Shown here one piece after another: positions 7,779 through 15,993 of a DNA stretch of 64,000 bases. Each line of letters begins with the position of its first letter. Positions within the stretch are counted from its first letter, which is position 1. Position numbers and translations under genes: made by a program. The stretch comes from Mucilaginibacter lappiensis. Its GTDB lineage: Bacteria > Bacteroidota > Bacteroidia > Sphingobacteriales > Sphingobacteriaceae. The stretch is taken from contig NZ_FTMG01000019.1 of NCBI RefSeq assembly GCF_900155965.1, forward strand, positions 79,618 to 143,617, written 5' to 3'. The notes beneath the pieces were generated by a model. It was not told where the DNA came from. It ran no database searches and was given only the letters and a program-made list of their open reading frames with translations.

Positions 7779-10547
7779 TTAAAGTTTATAGCGCACACCT
7801 ATCAGGTATGTTTGTTTGTAATAATCACTGCGGATCAGCGTATGTCCGTTAGATTCGATGTTGTCGTCCTTCAGGGCTGCATTGGCCGGATTGGTTCCTT
7901 TGATGAACAGCTTGCTTGGCGTGTTAAGCAGATTACCGCCTTTAACAAATACGCTCAACCCGTTTTTAAACCGTTTTTCGGCCGAGACATCCATCTGTAT
8001 AAAACCTTGCTGCCACAGGTCGTTATTCAGGAACTGCGATACCGTGTTGATACGGGGACCGGTATAAGCACCTGCAATCTGCGCATCCCAGCCTTTTTTG
8101 GTATCCTTATACAACAGGGAAACATTAGCGATATGCTCAGATTGGCCATAAAGCGGGCGCGATTGGTTCACTGATATTTTACGGGTATCGCCATTAGCAT
8201 CGGTTACATAGGTATCCTTTGGTGTAGTGATACGGGAGTGGGTATAAGTGTAATTGGCCTTTACACCAATCTTGTTAAAGAACTTAATGAAATCCAGCTC
8301 CAAACCATAGTTATGTGCTGTACCAAAATTACCCGGCGTATAGTAAGTATCCTGCCCGCGGGTAGCATCGGCCTGGAAAATATACTCGATTGGGTTTTTG
8401 ATGTTTTTATAAAAAGCACCTGCCAGTAACTGCGTTCCTGCATCCGGGAAAAGCTCATATCTTAAATCGTAGTTATCGGCAATGGCGCGTTTCAGATCGG
8501 GGTTACCGCGTTCCTGGTATTCCTCATTAACCACTTTGCTCGGCACTATCTCGTAAAACCCGGGGCGGTTAAGCGACCTGAAATAAGAAGCATGCAGCTG
8601 CTGCTTATCTGTTAAAAAGTACTTGATGGTTAAGCTTGGTAACACATCAGTATATATTTGATTCCCTGTAGGGCGGGTTTCGCCGGCCGGGAAAAGCATA
8701 CGATAACCCTGATCGGTATGTTCTACACGTGCACCACCAACAACCTGTACTGCTTTGGTAGTGAATTTGAACATACCATACCCTGCTCCTATTTTTTCAG
8801 AAGCATCATAAGTTAAAGGATTATTTACAGCACCACCGGGGTTGGTTACCGTAAAAGACAGATCGGTATAATTCTGAAAATCGGTACCATATACTGCTCC
8901 GGGGTTAACCGGCGTAAGCGCGTAGTTATTATAGAAACTGCTGCGTTCCTTATCGCGATATAAACCACCTGCAGAGAAATCGACATTTACACCTGCAACC
9001 GGCGTGGTATAAGTAAGGTCGAGGTAGCCAGCTTTATCCTCATCGGTATTACGTTCCCAACGATGGGTAAGCGGCGTGCCGTTGGTAAGCAATGTGCGCC
9101 TGTCTACAAAATTTTCGCGCACGCCATTCAGACTGATGGTGGTATTATCAGGAACTTCGTTTTCTGCCGATGAGTAAACTGCCGACCATTGCACTTTTAA
9201 TTTATCATTAAACAATTGATGATCGCCCCGCAGCATACCATTATAAATTTGCTGTTTGGTTAAACGGCTACGTGTAGAATAACCCAATTGCGCATTCCCT
9301 TTATCAGGGTCATAATCGGTCGAAAAGTTGGTTGAAACCTCATCCCTAACCTGTATGTTAGTCAGGTTAACATAGGTATTAAACAAGCTCAACTTATTAC
9401 GCTTATCCATCACATAATCAACTTTAGAGAATAAGCCATAACGTTTTTGCTGTTCCGAATATTCCCTGTCGCTCTTGCTGGTAACAGCGGCGTACTGAGC
9501 CGTCGGAACAACTTTTGAACTATAGAATATACTGTTGCTACCCCGGTAAGTGTTCTGATAGCTACCGGCAACAAGCACACCTAATTTATTATCAAAAAAG
9601 CGCTGTCCTAAGGTCAGGCTGCCTACTACATTCGGCGCCGGATGCTTTAAAGCGTAGTTTAAAGTACCTTTCGAAAAATCGTTTTGGGTAGCCTGGTAAG
9701 CTTTACCATTTATTTCCGAAGGGGATTTGTAATTGATACCAGAGTAATCGTAGCTCATAAACTTACGGTCAATAAATAGTTGGCTATAACCACCGGCTAT
9801 ATTGGCGTTTATCTGAAGGCGATCGGGAGCGTCTTTCATCACCATGTTAACGGCACCGCCAACCGCGTCGCCTTCCATATTGGGTGTCAGGGTTTTGTAT
9901 ACCTCCAGGCGATCCAGCAGATCTGCTGGGAAAATATCAAGCGGAACGTAGCGGTATTTATTATCCGGGCTCGGGATCTTCACCCCGTTAACCAGGGTAT
10001 AATTATAGCGTTTGTCCATGCCGCGCAAAATGGCGTACTGCCCATCGCCGTTGCTATTGCGCTCAACCGATACACCGGATACACGAGCAATAACATTGGC
10101 TACGGTCAAGTCGGGAGATATTTCAATGGCTCTCCCCGATACTACGTTCATTACCTGGGTCGACTGTTGTTCCAGCCTTCTGGCGGTGTTTTCGGAAGCC
10201 GCATTCTTTTTGGTGGATATGGTTACCTCCTGCAGCGCCTTTCCGGCTTCTTCGAGGTAAATTTTCAGATGAGGGTTATCCTCTTTGGTTATCTCCAACT
10301 CTTGTATCACTGTTTGATACATGACATAGGAAACCCGGAGATTGAATGTACCTTTTGGCACATCTTTTAATTCGAATGAGCCATCCAGGCCGGTGGTAGT
10401 TGCTTTATTAGTTTTATCCAGACTAACGGTGGCCCCTACCATGGGTTCGCCGGTTTTACGGTCATAAACATGGCCCTTTAGTTTTGTCGCGTTCGCTGCG
10501 GTAACGCATAACAGCAGGAATAATAAGGTCTGTAAATATTTATTCAT
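7779..10547 (-). CDS. TonB-dependent outer-membrane receptor of the phytase operon
   Basis: I chose the start MNKYLQT (ATG at 10547), which gives a clean signal peptide; an upstream ATG at 10595 adds 16 unlikely residues. Domains in order: signal peptide, carboxypeptidase-regulatory-like beta sandwich (about residues 22-105), plug domain, then a C-terminal beta-barrel ending in the strand YLIGVRYKL. First gene of the operon with the beta-helix lipoprotein and phytase; it probably imports phytate, its breakdown products or a bound metal. Substrate is inferred only from the neighbours. Confidence 0.88.
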   Translation of the reverse strand: MNKYLQTLLFLLLCVTAANATKLKGHVYDRKTGEPMVGATVSLDKTNKATTTGLDGSFELKDVPKGTFNLRVSYVMYQTVIQELEITKEDNPHLKIYLEEAGKALQEVTISTKKNAASENTARRLEQQSTQVMNVVSGRAIEISPDLTVANVIARVSGVSVERNSNGDGQYAILRGMDKRYNYTLVNGVKIPSPDNKYRYVPLDIFPADLLDRLEVYKTLTPNMEGDAVGGAVNMVMKDAPDRLQINANIAGGYSQLFIDRKFMSYDYSGINYKSPSEINGKAYQATQNDFSKGTLNYALKHPAPNVVGSLTLGQRFFDNKLGVLVAGSYQNTYRGSNSIFYSSKVVPTAQYAAVTSKSDREYSEQQKRYGLFSKVDYVMDKRNKLSLFNTYVNLTNIQVRDEVSTNFSTDYDPDKGNAQLGYSTRSRLTKQQIYNGMLRGDHQLFNDKLKVQWSAVYSSAENEVPDNTTISLNGVRENFVDRRTLLTNGTPLTHRWERNTDEDKAGYLDLTYTTPVAGVNVDFSAGGLYRDKERSSFYNNYALTPVNPGAVYGTDFQNYTDLSFTVTNPGGAVNNPLTYDASEKIGAGYGMFKFTTKAVQVVGGARVEHTDQGYRMLFPAGETRPTGNQIYTDVLPSLTIKYFLTDKQQLHASYFRSLNRPGFYEIVPSKVVNEEYQERGNPDLKRAIADNYDLRYELFPDAGTQLLAGAFYKNIKNPIEYIFQADATRGQDTYYTPGNFGTAHNYGLELDFIKFFNKIGVKANYTYTHSRITTPKDTYVTDANGDTRKISVNQSRPLYGQSEHIANVSLLYKDTKKGWDAQIAGAYTGPRINTVSQFLNNDLWQQGFIQMDVSAEKRFKNGLSVFVKGGNLLNTPSKLFIKGTNPANAALKDDNIESNGHTLIRSDYYKQTYLIGVRYKL

Positions 10548-10632
10548 TTTTGTGAACGATTGATACAATTGTGTTTGATTTTTTTGACGGGGCAAAGGTG
10601 TTTAAACCATCTCTTTGCTGATGAATATTTGC

Positions 10633-10659
10633 CGTTACAAAAAGGAAACAGCGTTACAA
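10633..10659. promoter_or_regulatory. Direct repeat upstream of phytase operon
   Basis: CGTTACAA occurs twice, at 10633 and 10652 (19 bases apart), with a related CGTTACAT at 10750. These sit 85-200 bases upstream of the receptor start and are candidate activator sites. The regulator is not identified. Confidence 0.3.
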
Positions 10660-10815
10660 GCAGCATATATGCAACAGCAACAAGAAATCATAATACACTA
10701 ATTAACAATCATATAACAACTTAAAAAACCTCCATTATCATTACTTTACCGTTACATTAAGCAATTATTAAGCCTTGTAGAGAGTAATGAGTGGTGAGTA
10801 GTTAACGAACAATTT

Positions 10816-10892
10816 GTCATTCTGAGGAACGAAGAATCTATTCACGAGCTTTGCATATTGTAGAACAGATTCTTCACTCCGTTCAGAATGAC
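10816..10892. repeat. Intergenic palindromic repeat (family A)
   Basis: Imperfect inverted repeat: the left arm begins GTCATTCTGAGGAACGAAG and the right arm ends CTCCGTTCAGAATGAC. Related copies lie at 26643-26719 and 62537-62624. REP-like element; no coding sequence. The remainder of 10596-10987 shows only promoter-like AT-rich sequence. Confidence 0.75.
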
Positions 10893-10987
10893 AAATGAGG
10901 ATTATTTGAACCACGATTTTTAGAATTAACTCCCTGGATTTTTATTCTATCCTGTTTCCCCTAATTTCACTCACCACTCACCGCCCC

Positions 10988-12637
10988 CTATAAAGCTTGT
11001 ATAAAGGTGGATAGGTTATCGCCCTGTTCAAGGTTGAGTTTTTTGCGCAGACGGTAGCGGGCAACACGCAGGCTATCGATGGAGATGCCCAATAAACCTG
11101 CAATATCTTTGGAGTCCATATTTACTTTAAGCAATGCAATCAACCTCATATCCGTTGATGTAAGCTCGCTGCTGTGCAGTTTCAGTTTATCGAAAAACCG
11201 TTGGTGTACCTGTTCAAAAGCAAGCGTAAACTCTTTCCACTGCTGCTCGTGGTTAAAGCTTTGGTTTATTTGCTGGATAATCTGCTGCATTTGTTTTTTC
11301 TGATCGCGCTTATCTTCCTTCACCATATCCTGCAGGGTATTACGCATGTTTTCCAGTAGCTGGTTATTTTTGATCAGGTTTAATGTATGTGTTGATAGCT
11401 CCTGGCTTTTAAGCTCCAACTGCTGTTTCAGGCTCTCCTCTTCCAGCTGCTTATTTTTTAATTCCAGTTGCATCAACTCATGCTGGGCTTCAAATATCGA
11501 CTTGTTTTGTTCAGCCAAAACGCGCTGATCCCTTATCTTTAACCGTTGGCGGCTAAATGTTACCAATCCCAAAACAATCAGCAGCAGTACAATAGTGACA
11601 ATAGCAATGGTAACTATCTGGTTTATTTTGCGGATATTATTGAGCCTTACAATTTCATCACTCTTCTTATCCATATCATACAACACCTGCAAAAAAGAGG
11701 TTTGCTTGAGACTCTCCCTGGAATATACTTCGAGCGAATACTTACGGCTCAGTTCAAGGTAATGATAGGCACTATCCATTTGGTGAAGCAATTGATAGCC
11801 CTTGCCGAGGTCACGGCAGGCGGCAGCAAGCTGATAAAGGTTATTGTTTTTTACAGACAAGGTATAAGCCAGGCGCGATTGCTCAATTCCCTGTGCATAT
11901 TTGCCCGTTTTTCGCAAAATATCACCGATGTTATTGATCACCTCAATACTGGCCACCTCGTCATGGTGTTGCCGGTAAATCTCCAGCGATTTTTTAAAGC
12001 AGGTGTAAGATGAATCGTAATTGGCCAGATCCTCGTGGATACTGCCCAGGTTTTCGTATATTTTTGCCTGCCCGTAATTGTCCCCAATCTGGTTATAGGT
12101 ACGTAGGGCCAAATGCTGGTAATAAAAAGAACTGTCGTATTGATGATGTTTCTCGTACAGGTGCCCTATAGCGCCAAATATTTCTGCCTGTCCCTTTTTA
12201 TTGCCGGTAGACGTATAAAGCGCCAGTGCTTTATTGTATAGCTGGAATGCTTTATCCGATTGCTTGTTATAATAATACAGGATCCCCATTTTGCCCATAT
12301 TCTCCGCCAGCAGGTCTTTGTTGTTTTCCTGCGCGAATATTTTATCGGCATGTAAATAAAAATCCAGGGCCTGGGCGTAGTGCCCCTGGTTAAAGCAAAT
12401 CTGTCCCATTTGCTGCAAAATCCGGCCTGCCGCCATGCTATCATTATCCTGAATGGCTTTGGCATGCGCTTTTTTAAGTATAATAAGTGCCGAATCTGGA
12501 TGCGGTTGCCCTAATGATTGTAATTGCTGAAACTGGGCGCTTTTTTCTGATTGGGCACGGGCGGCCATGTTTAAACATAACAAAAGCCCAAACAGAACCA
12601 ACATGAATTGCGAGGGCCGGGCATAAATGCTAACCAT
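10988..12637 (-). CDS. TPR sensor with membrane segment and LuxR-type DNA-binding domain
   Basis: 549 residues. A signal-peptide-like N-terminus (to about residue 28) is followed by about six tetratricopeptide repeats (for example GQICFNQGHYAQALDFYL), one membrane helix around residues 330-355 (IAIVTIVLLLIVLGLV), a long coiled coil, and a C-terminal helix-turn-helix (DIAGLLGISIDSLRVARYRL) of the LuxR/GerE type. This one-component plan puts TPRs outside and the DNA-binding domain in the cytoplasm; the plan is common in Bacteroidota. It lies just upstream of the phytase operon on the same strand, so it may regulate that operon. Confidence 0.8.
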   Translation of the reverse strand: MVSIYARPSQFMLVLFGLLLCLNMAARAQSEKSAQFQQLQSLGQPHPDSALIILKKAHAKAIQDNDSMAAGRILQQMGQICFNQGHYAQALDFYLHADKIFAQENNKDLLAENMGKMGILYYYNKQSDKAFQLYNKALALYTSTGNKKGQAEIFGAIGHLYEKHHQYDSSFYYQHLALRTYNQIGDNYGQAKIYENLGSIHEDLANYDSSYTCFKKSLEIYRQHHDEVASIEVINNIGDILRKTGKYAQGIEQSRLAYTLSVKNNNLYQLAAACRDLGKGYQLLHQMDSAYHYLELSRKYSLEVYSRESLKQTSFLQVLYDMDKKSDEIVRLNNIRKINQIVTIAIVTIVLLLIVLGLVTFSRQRLKIRDQRVLAEQNKSIFEAQHELMQLELKNKQLEEESLKQQLELKSQELSTHTLNLIKNNQLLENMRNTLQDMVKEDKRDQKKQMQQIIQQINQSFNHEQQWKEFTLAFEQVHQRFFDKLKLHSSELTSTDMRLIALLKVNMDSKDIAGLLGISIDSLRVARYRLRKKLNLEQGDNLSTFIQAL

Positions 12638-12725
12638 ACATTAAAATTGAATGGGTGATCATAGTATTAAACAGGGCATTAACTCGCTATCTGGAATAGC
12701 AAACAAAGAAAACATTTTAATGTAA

Positions 12726-12760
12726 CCTTAATGTTAACAAACCACTAGATTACATTAAGG
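12726..12760. promoter_or_regulatory. Dyad upstream of TPR-LuxR regulator
   Basis: CCTTAATGT (12726-12734) and ACATTAAGG (12752-12760) form a perfect 9-bp inverted repeat about 90-125 bases before the regulator start. TTAATGTAAC at 12717-12726 also occurs on the minus strand at 10751-10760 upstream of the phytase operon, suggesting a shared site. Confidence 0.35.
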
Positions 12761-12821
12761 AAACATTGAAATAACAATTCAATACTACGAGGGTATTAAC
12801 CCGGAAAGATCCGGATATCGT

Positions 12822-12980
12822 TTAAGCGTTGGGATTATTTTCGTTATGTTTTGTGGGCCTGTTCTCAGAACGATTCATTTCCTTCTCTATCTTTTTCTTA
12901 TCCTTCTGATTTTTCCAGGCCAGTAAGCCAATAATTCCAAGCGCTAATAGAATGATCAGTGCGATTAAAGGATAATTCAT
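12822..12980 (-). CDS. Small single-pass membrane protein
   Basis: A 52-residue ORF. The N-terminal membrane helix (YPLIALIILLALGIIGLLAW) is followed by a highly charged tail rich in Lys, Glu and Asn. This plan is typical of small bacterial membrane proteins. No family is recognised. The ribosome site is weak. It stands alone between the TPR regulator and a tRNA-like remnant. Confidence 0.6.
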   Translation of the reverse strand: MNYPLIALIILLALGIIGLLAWKNQKDKKKIEKEMNRSENRPTKHNENNPNA

Positions 12981-13002
12981 AACCAGTTAAATTGGGTTCA
13001 GA

Positions 13003-13052
13003 CGTAGAGGAAGGATTCGAACCTTCAGCGTGCTGCCATCCAGCGCTCTACT
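13003..13052 (-). other. tRNA-like remnant
   Basis: On the minus strand a perfect 5-bp T-arm with the TTCGAAT loop (17 nt, 13010-13026) is followed by CTCTAC, which pairs with GTAGAG 50 bases upstream like an acceptor stem. Between them is a GC-rich stretch with a GATGGCAGC segment resembling an anticodon region, but the full D-arm is missing, so the element is about 23 nt short of a tRNA. It is best read as a truncated tRNA gene or tRNA-derived element. Confidence 0.45.
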
Positions 13053-13218
13053 ATTACCATAAATAAATTATAGTTTCTTTTAATTCCGGGGCAAATCTAA
13101 GCAGGTAATGCTATCTCCGGGTTAATCATATATTAATTAATTGCCTGATGCGAAAATAATGATCGCTCTTATACCTGTTTTAATTGAAGAATATGACAAT
13201 GTCATTTTATTGCTATTT

Positions 13219-13241
13219 TTATTTGGATTTAATCTAAATAA
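13219..13241. promoter_or_regulatory. Fur-like iron box candidate
   Basis: Halves TTATTTGGATT and AATCTAAATAA around a central T, one mismatch. AT-rich dyads of this form fit Fur/DtxR-type operators of Bacteroidota. It lies 222 bases before the siderophore-receptor operon. The regulator assignment is inference. Confidence 0.45.
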
Positions 13242-13280
13242 GAATTTATTTTGCGGCGTGATTATCACCAGGGAAATAAC

Positions 13281-13418
13281 AAGAGGTACAGATTCCATAA
13301 TACATTATAGTCATGGTTAGGTTAACACACGCCTATCTTCCTGTATCTACACCTCTTTTATTCCTGATCTCTCTGATCACAAACAACTCCGGAGCCTGCC
13401 TGCAAAATTTCAGGCTCT
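13281..13418 (+). promoter_or_regulatory. Possible structured 5' leader of siderophore operon
   Basis: AAGAGGT (13281-13287) can pair with ACCTCTT (13351-13357), followed by a short T run. A second stem pairs GAGCCTG (13392-13398) with CAGGCTC (13411-13417). No known riboswitch signature was recognised. Together with the iron-box candidate this accounts for the non-coding gap before 13463. Confidence 0.3.
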
Positions 13419-13462
13419 GAATTTTAACCGGTCCTTTAATCATTTAATTATTTAAACCAACT

Positions 13463-15964
13463 ATGCATTTTTTTTACCCCCCCGTTTTACGTTTTAACTC
13501 CACACAAGCTAAGAAGAGCCTATCTCTTTATCGCGGAGCAACCATAAAATTCTTAAGCTTGATTATTCTGTTAGCTACTACTCATTGGTGCTACGGGCAG
13601 TCGGCCTCTACCGGCACCATTACCGGAACCGTACAAACTGCCGACGGAAAACCAGCAGCTTCTGTGTCTATTTCGTTAAAAGGGCTTACCCATGGCACCA
13701 TGGTTGATCTGAACGGACATTACGAACTAAAAAATATCCATCCAGGCACTTATAGTTTGGTTGCACGCCTTATTGGTCTATCCACACAAACCAAGCAAGT
13801 GGTCGTAAATGCTGGTGAAACCCTCCAGTTAGATTTTACGCTTCAGGAAAGCAGTCAGCAATTACATGAGGTAGTGGTAAGCAGTAAAAAAGCAAATCGT
13901 TTTTCAGCACCCAAAAGCAGTGATGCGGCTAAAATGCCTTTAAATAACCTGGAAAATGCTCAGGTATATTCAACCGTAACAAGCGCTCTGATGACAGAAC
14001 AGTCTGCTTTTTCTATGGACGACGCTTTAAGAAACGTGCCTGGTATTAACCGGCTTTGGGCAGCAACAGACAGATCTGGATTTGGTAATGGTAGTTCTTT
14101 TGCACTGCGGGGCTTCCAGTTGAATACTTCTCTACGAAACGGCTTACCCAGTAATGTAAGTACTACGATAGATGCCGCAAATATTGAAAGTATTGAAGTG
14201 CTTAAAGGCCCCTCGGCTACCTTATTCGGTAGCGCAGTAACATCATACGGCGGATTGATTAACCGTGTTACCAAAAAACCCTATGACCATGTTGGCGGCG
14301 AAATTGCTTATAGCGGCGGAAGTTATGGCTTTAATCGTCTTTTGGCAGACGTTAATACACCGCTCGATTCTGCTAAAAACCTTCTGTTTCGCATCAATAC
14401 CTCATTGAATACGCAAAAGACATGGCAGGATGCCGGTTTTCATAACAGTATATTTGTTGCACCGAGCCTTACTTATAAAGTGAATGAGCGGTTATCTTTT
14501 TCATTTGATGCGGAACTGTATAAATCGGAAGGGACTACACCAACCACTTTCTTCTTCTATGCCACCGTACCTCAGCTAGGTGTTAACAGTGCAGATAAGC
14601 TCAATTTAGATTATAACCGCGCCTATATCAGCAATGACCTGGTGCTCAGATCATCGAACCTTAATTTTGTAGGCCAGATGAATTATAAGCTATCTGACAA
14701 TTGGACCTCGCAAACCAATATCTCGGTAGTCAATACCAATTCATATGGCCCAATGCCATACTTCTACCTTTTAGCTGGCAACAAGCAGATTGCACGTAAC
14801 GTTTGGACTATAGACGGGTATGACCGCACGCTTGATATTCAACAAAATTTTGTAGGCAAATTCAATATCGGAACGGTAAAAAACCGGGTTGTGGCTGGTA
14901 TAGATTATTATAATTACAATGCCAATGTGGTTTACCATGAGTTTTCGGGCACAGCAGGTGGGCAAACTGCCGATGATTTGTTTGATGTGATCAACTCGAC
15001 AGGCAATATTCCTAATTACTTAAATTTTAACAAGGCTAAAGTAGATTCGGCCTATGCCAACAGCCCTGCGTCTAAAAACCCCTACATTATATCCAATAAA
15101 CAATATATAACCAGCGCCTACATATCAGACGTTGTTAATATCACCGATCAGTTGATTGTTAATGCAGCATTGAGAATAGACCATTTTGACAATGCGGGCA
15201 ATTACAACCCAACTAGTGGCACAACCAGCGGCGGCTTTAAACAAACTGCCTTATCACCAAAATTTGGGGTGGTTTACCAGGTATTTAAAGACAAAGTATC
15301 TCTGTTTGGTAATTTTCAAAACGGTTTTACCAACAAGACCGGAACTGATTATGCGGGGCATTCTTTCAAACCAGAGCAAGCCAATCAACTGGAAGGTGGT
15401 GTTAAGCTGAATGCTTTTGACGGAAAGCTAAGCGGAACGATAAGCTATTACGATATTAAAGTGAAGGACATTGTACGTTCAGATATCGATCATCCTAACT
15501 TCTCCGTACAAAACGGTACGCAGCTAAGTAAAGGTTTAGAGGCTGAGATTATTGCCAATCCGTTTACCGGCTTCAATATCGTGGCAGGCTACGCCCATAA
15601 TAACAGCAAATACACCAATGCCGATGATGACGTGAATGGATTAAGGCCAAACAGCTCGGGCCCTGAAGATATGGCAAATCTGTGGTTAAGCTACCGTATT
15701 ACAAAAGGATCGGCGAAAGGATTGGGTTTTGGCTTCGGAGGTAATTATTCGGGCAAAAGTCTGGTTGTGAGCAGCAAAAGTTCTGGTCAGTTTTATGTTC
15801 CGGAATACACCGTGTTAAATAGCAGCGTGTTTTATGATGCCGGCAAATTCCGCCTGACAGCCGCAGTAAATAACCTCGCCAATAAAAAATATTGGATTGG
15901 CTGGTACACCGTAAACCCACAGCAATTAAGGAGCATTTCTGGTAGCATCGCGTTCAAATTTTAA
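13463..15964 (+). CDS. TonB-dependent siderophore receptor 1
   Basis: 833 residues. Signal peptide (hydrophobic LSLIILLATTHWCYGQ around 31-46), carboxypeptidase-regulatory-like domain (about 52-130), plug domain with ALRNVPGI and IESIEVLKGPSATLFG, then a 22-strand-type barrel ending in GSIAFKF. The plug motif set is that of the TonB-siderophore receptor family (FhuA/FoxA/FhuE-like). First of a four-gene operon with a second receptor, a PepSY membrane protein and a small membrane protein, so it most likely imports an iron-siderophore complex. The specific siderophore is unknown. Confidence 0.88.
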   Translation: MHFFYPPVLRFNSTQAKKSLSLYRGATIKFLSLIILLATTHWCYGQSASTGTITGTVQTADGKPAASVSISLKGLTHGTMVDLNGHYELKNIHPGTYSLVARLIGLSTQTKQVVVNAGETLQLDFTLQESSQQLHEVVVSSKKANRFSAPKSSDAAKMPLNNLENAQVYSTVTSALMTEQSAFSMDDALRNVPGINRLWAATDRSGFGNGSSFALRGFQLNTSLRNGLPSNVSTTIDAANIESIEVLKGPSATLFGSAVTSYGGLINRVTKKPYDHVGGEIAYSGGSYGFNRLLADVNTPLDSAKNLLFRINTSLNTQKTWQDAGFHNSIFVAPSLTYKVNERLSFSFDAELYKSEGTTPTTFFFYATVPQLGVNSADKLNLDYNRAYISNDLVLRSSNLNFVGQMNYKLSDNWTSQTNISVVNTNSYGPMPYFYLLAGNKQIARNVWTIDGYDRTLDIQQNFVGKFNIGTVKNRVVAGIDYYNYNANVVYHEFSGTAGGQTADDLFDVINSTGNIPNYLNFNKAKVDSAYANSPASKNPYIISNKQYITSAYISDVVNITDQLIVNAALRIDHFDNAGNYNPTSGTTSGGFKQTALSPKFGVVYQVFKDKVSLFGNFQNGFTNKTGTDYAGHSFKPEQANQLEGGVKLNAFDGKLSGTISYYDIKVKDIVRSDIDHPNFSVQNGTQLSKGLEAEIIANPFTGFNIVAGYAHNNSKYTNADDDVNGLRPNSSGPEDMANLWLSYRITKGSAKGLGFGFGGNYSGKSLVVSSKSSGQFYVPEYTVLNSSVFYDAGKFRLTAAVNNLANKKYWIGWYTVNPQQLRSISGSIAFKF

Positions 15965-15993
15965 TCGCCCTTAACAAAGCATTTGCACCAACC

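Noticed and set aside
9780..10370. Long open frame antisense to the phytase-operon receptor
   Set aside because: It mirrors the receptor's codon pattern, has no recognisable domain or start context, and lies wholly inside a strongly supported gene.
11546..12013. 155-codon open frame antisense to the TPR regulator
   Set aside because: Shadow of the well supported regulator gene; the peptide looks like no known fold.
13281..13418. Cobalamin or TPP riboswitch before the siderophore operon
   Set aside because: The conserved boxes of these classes are not seen; only generic hairpins are supported.
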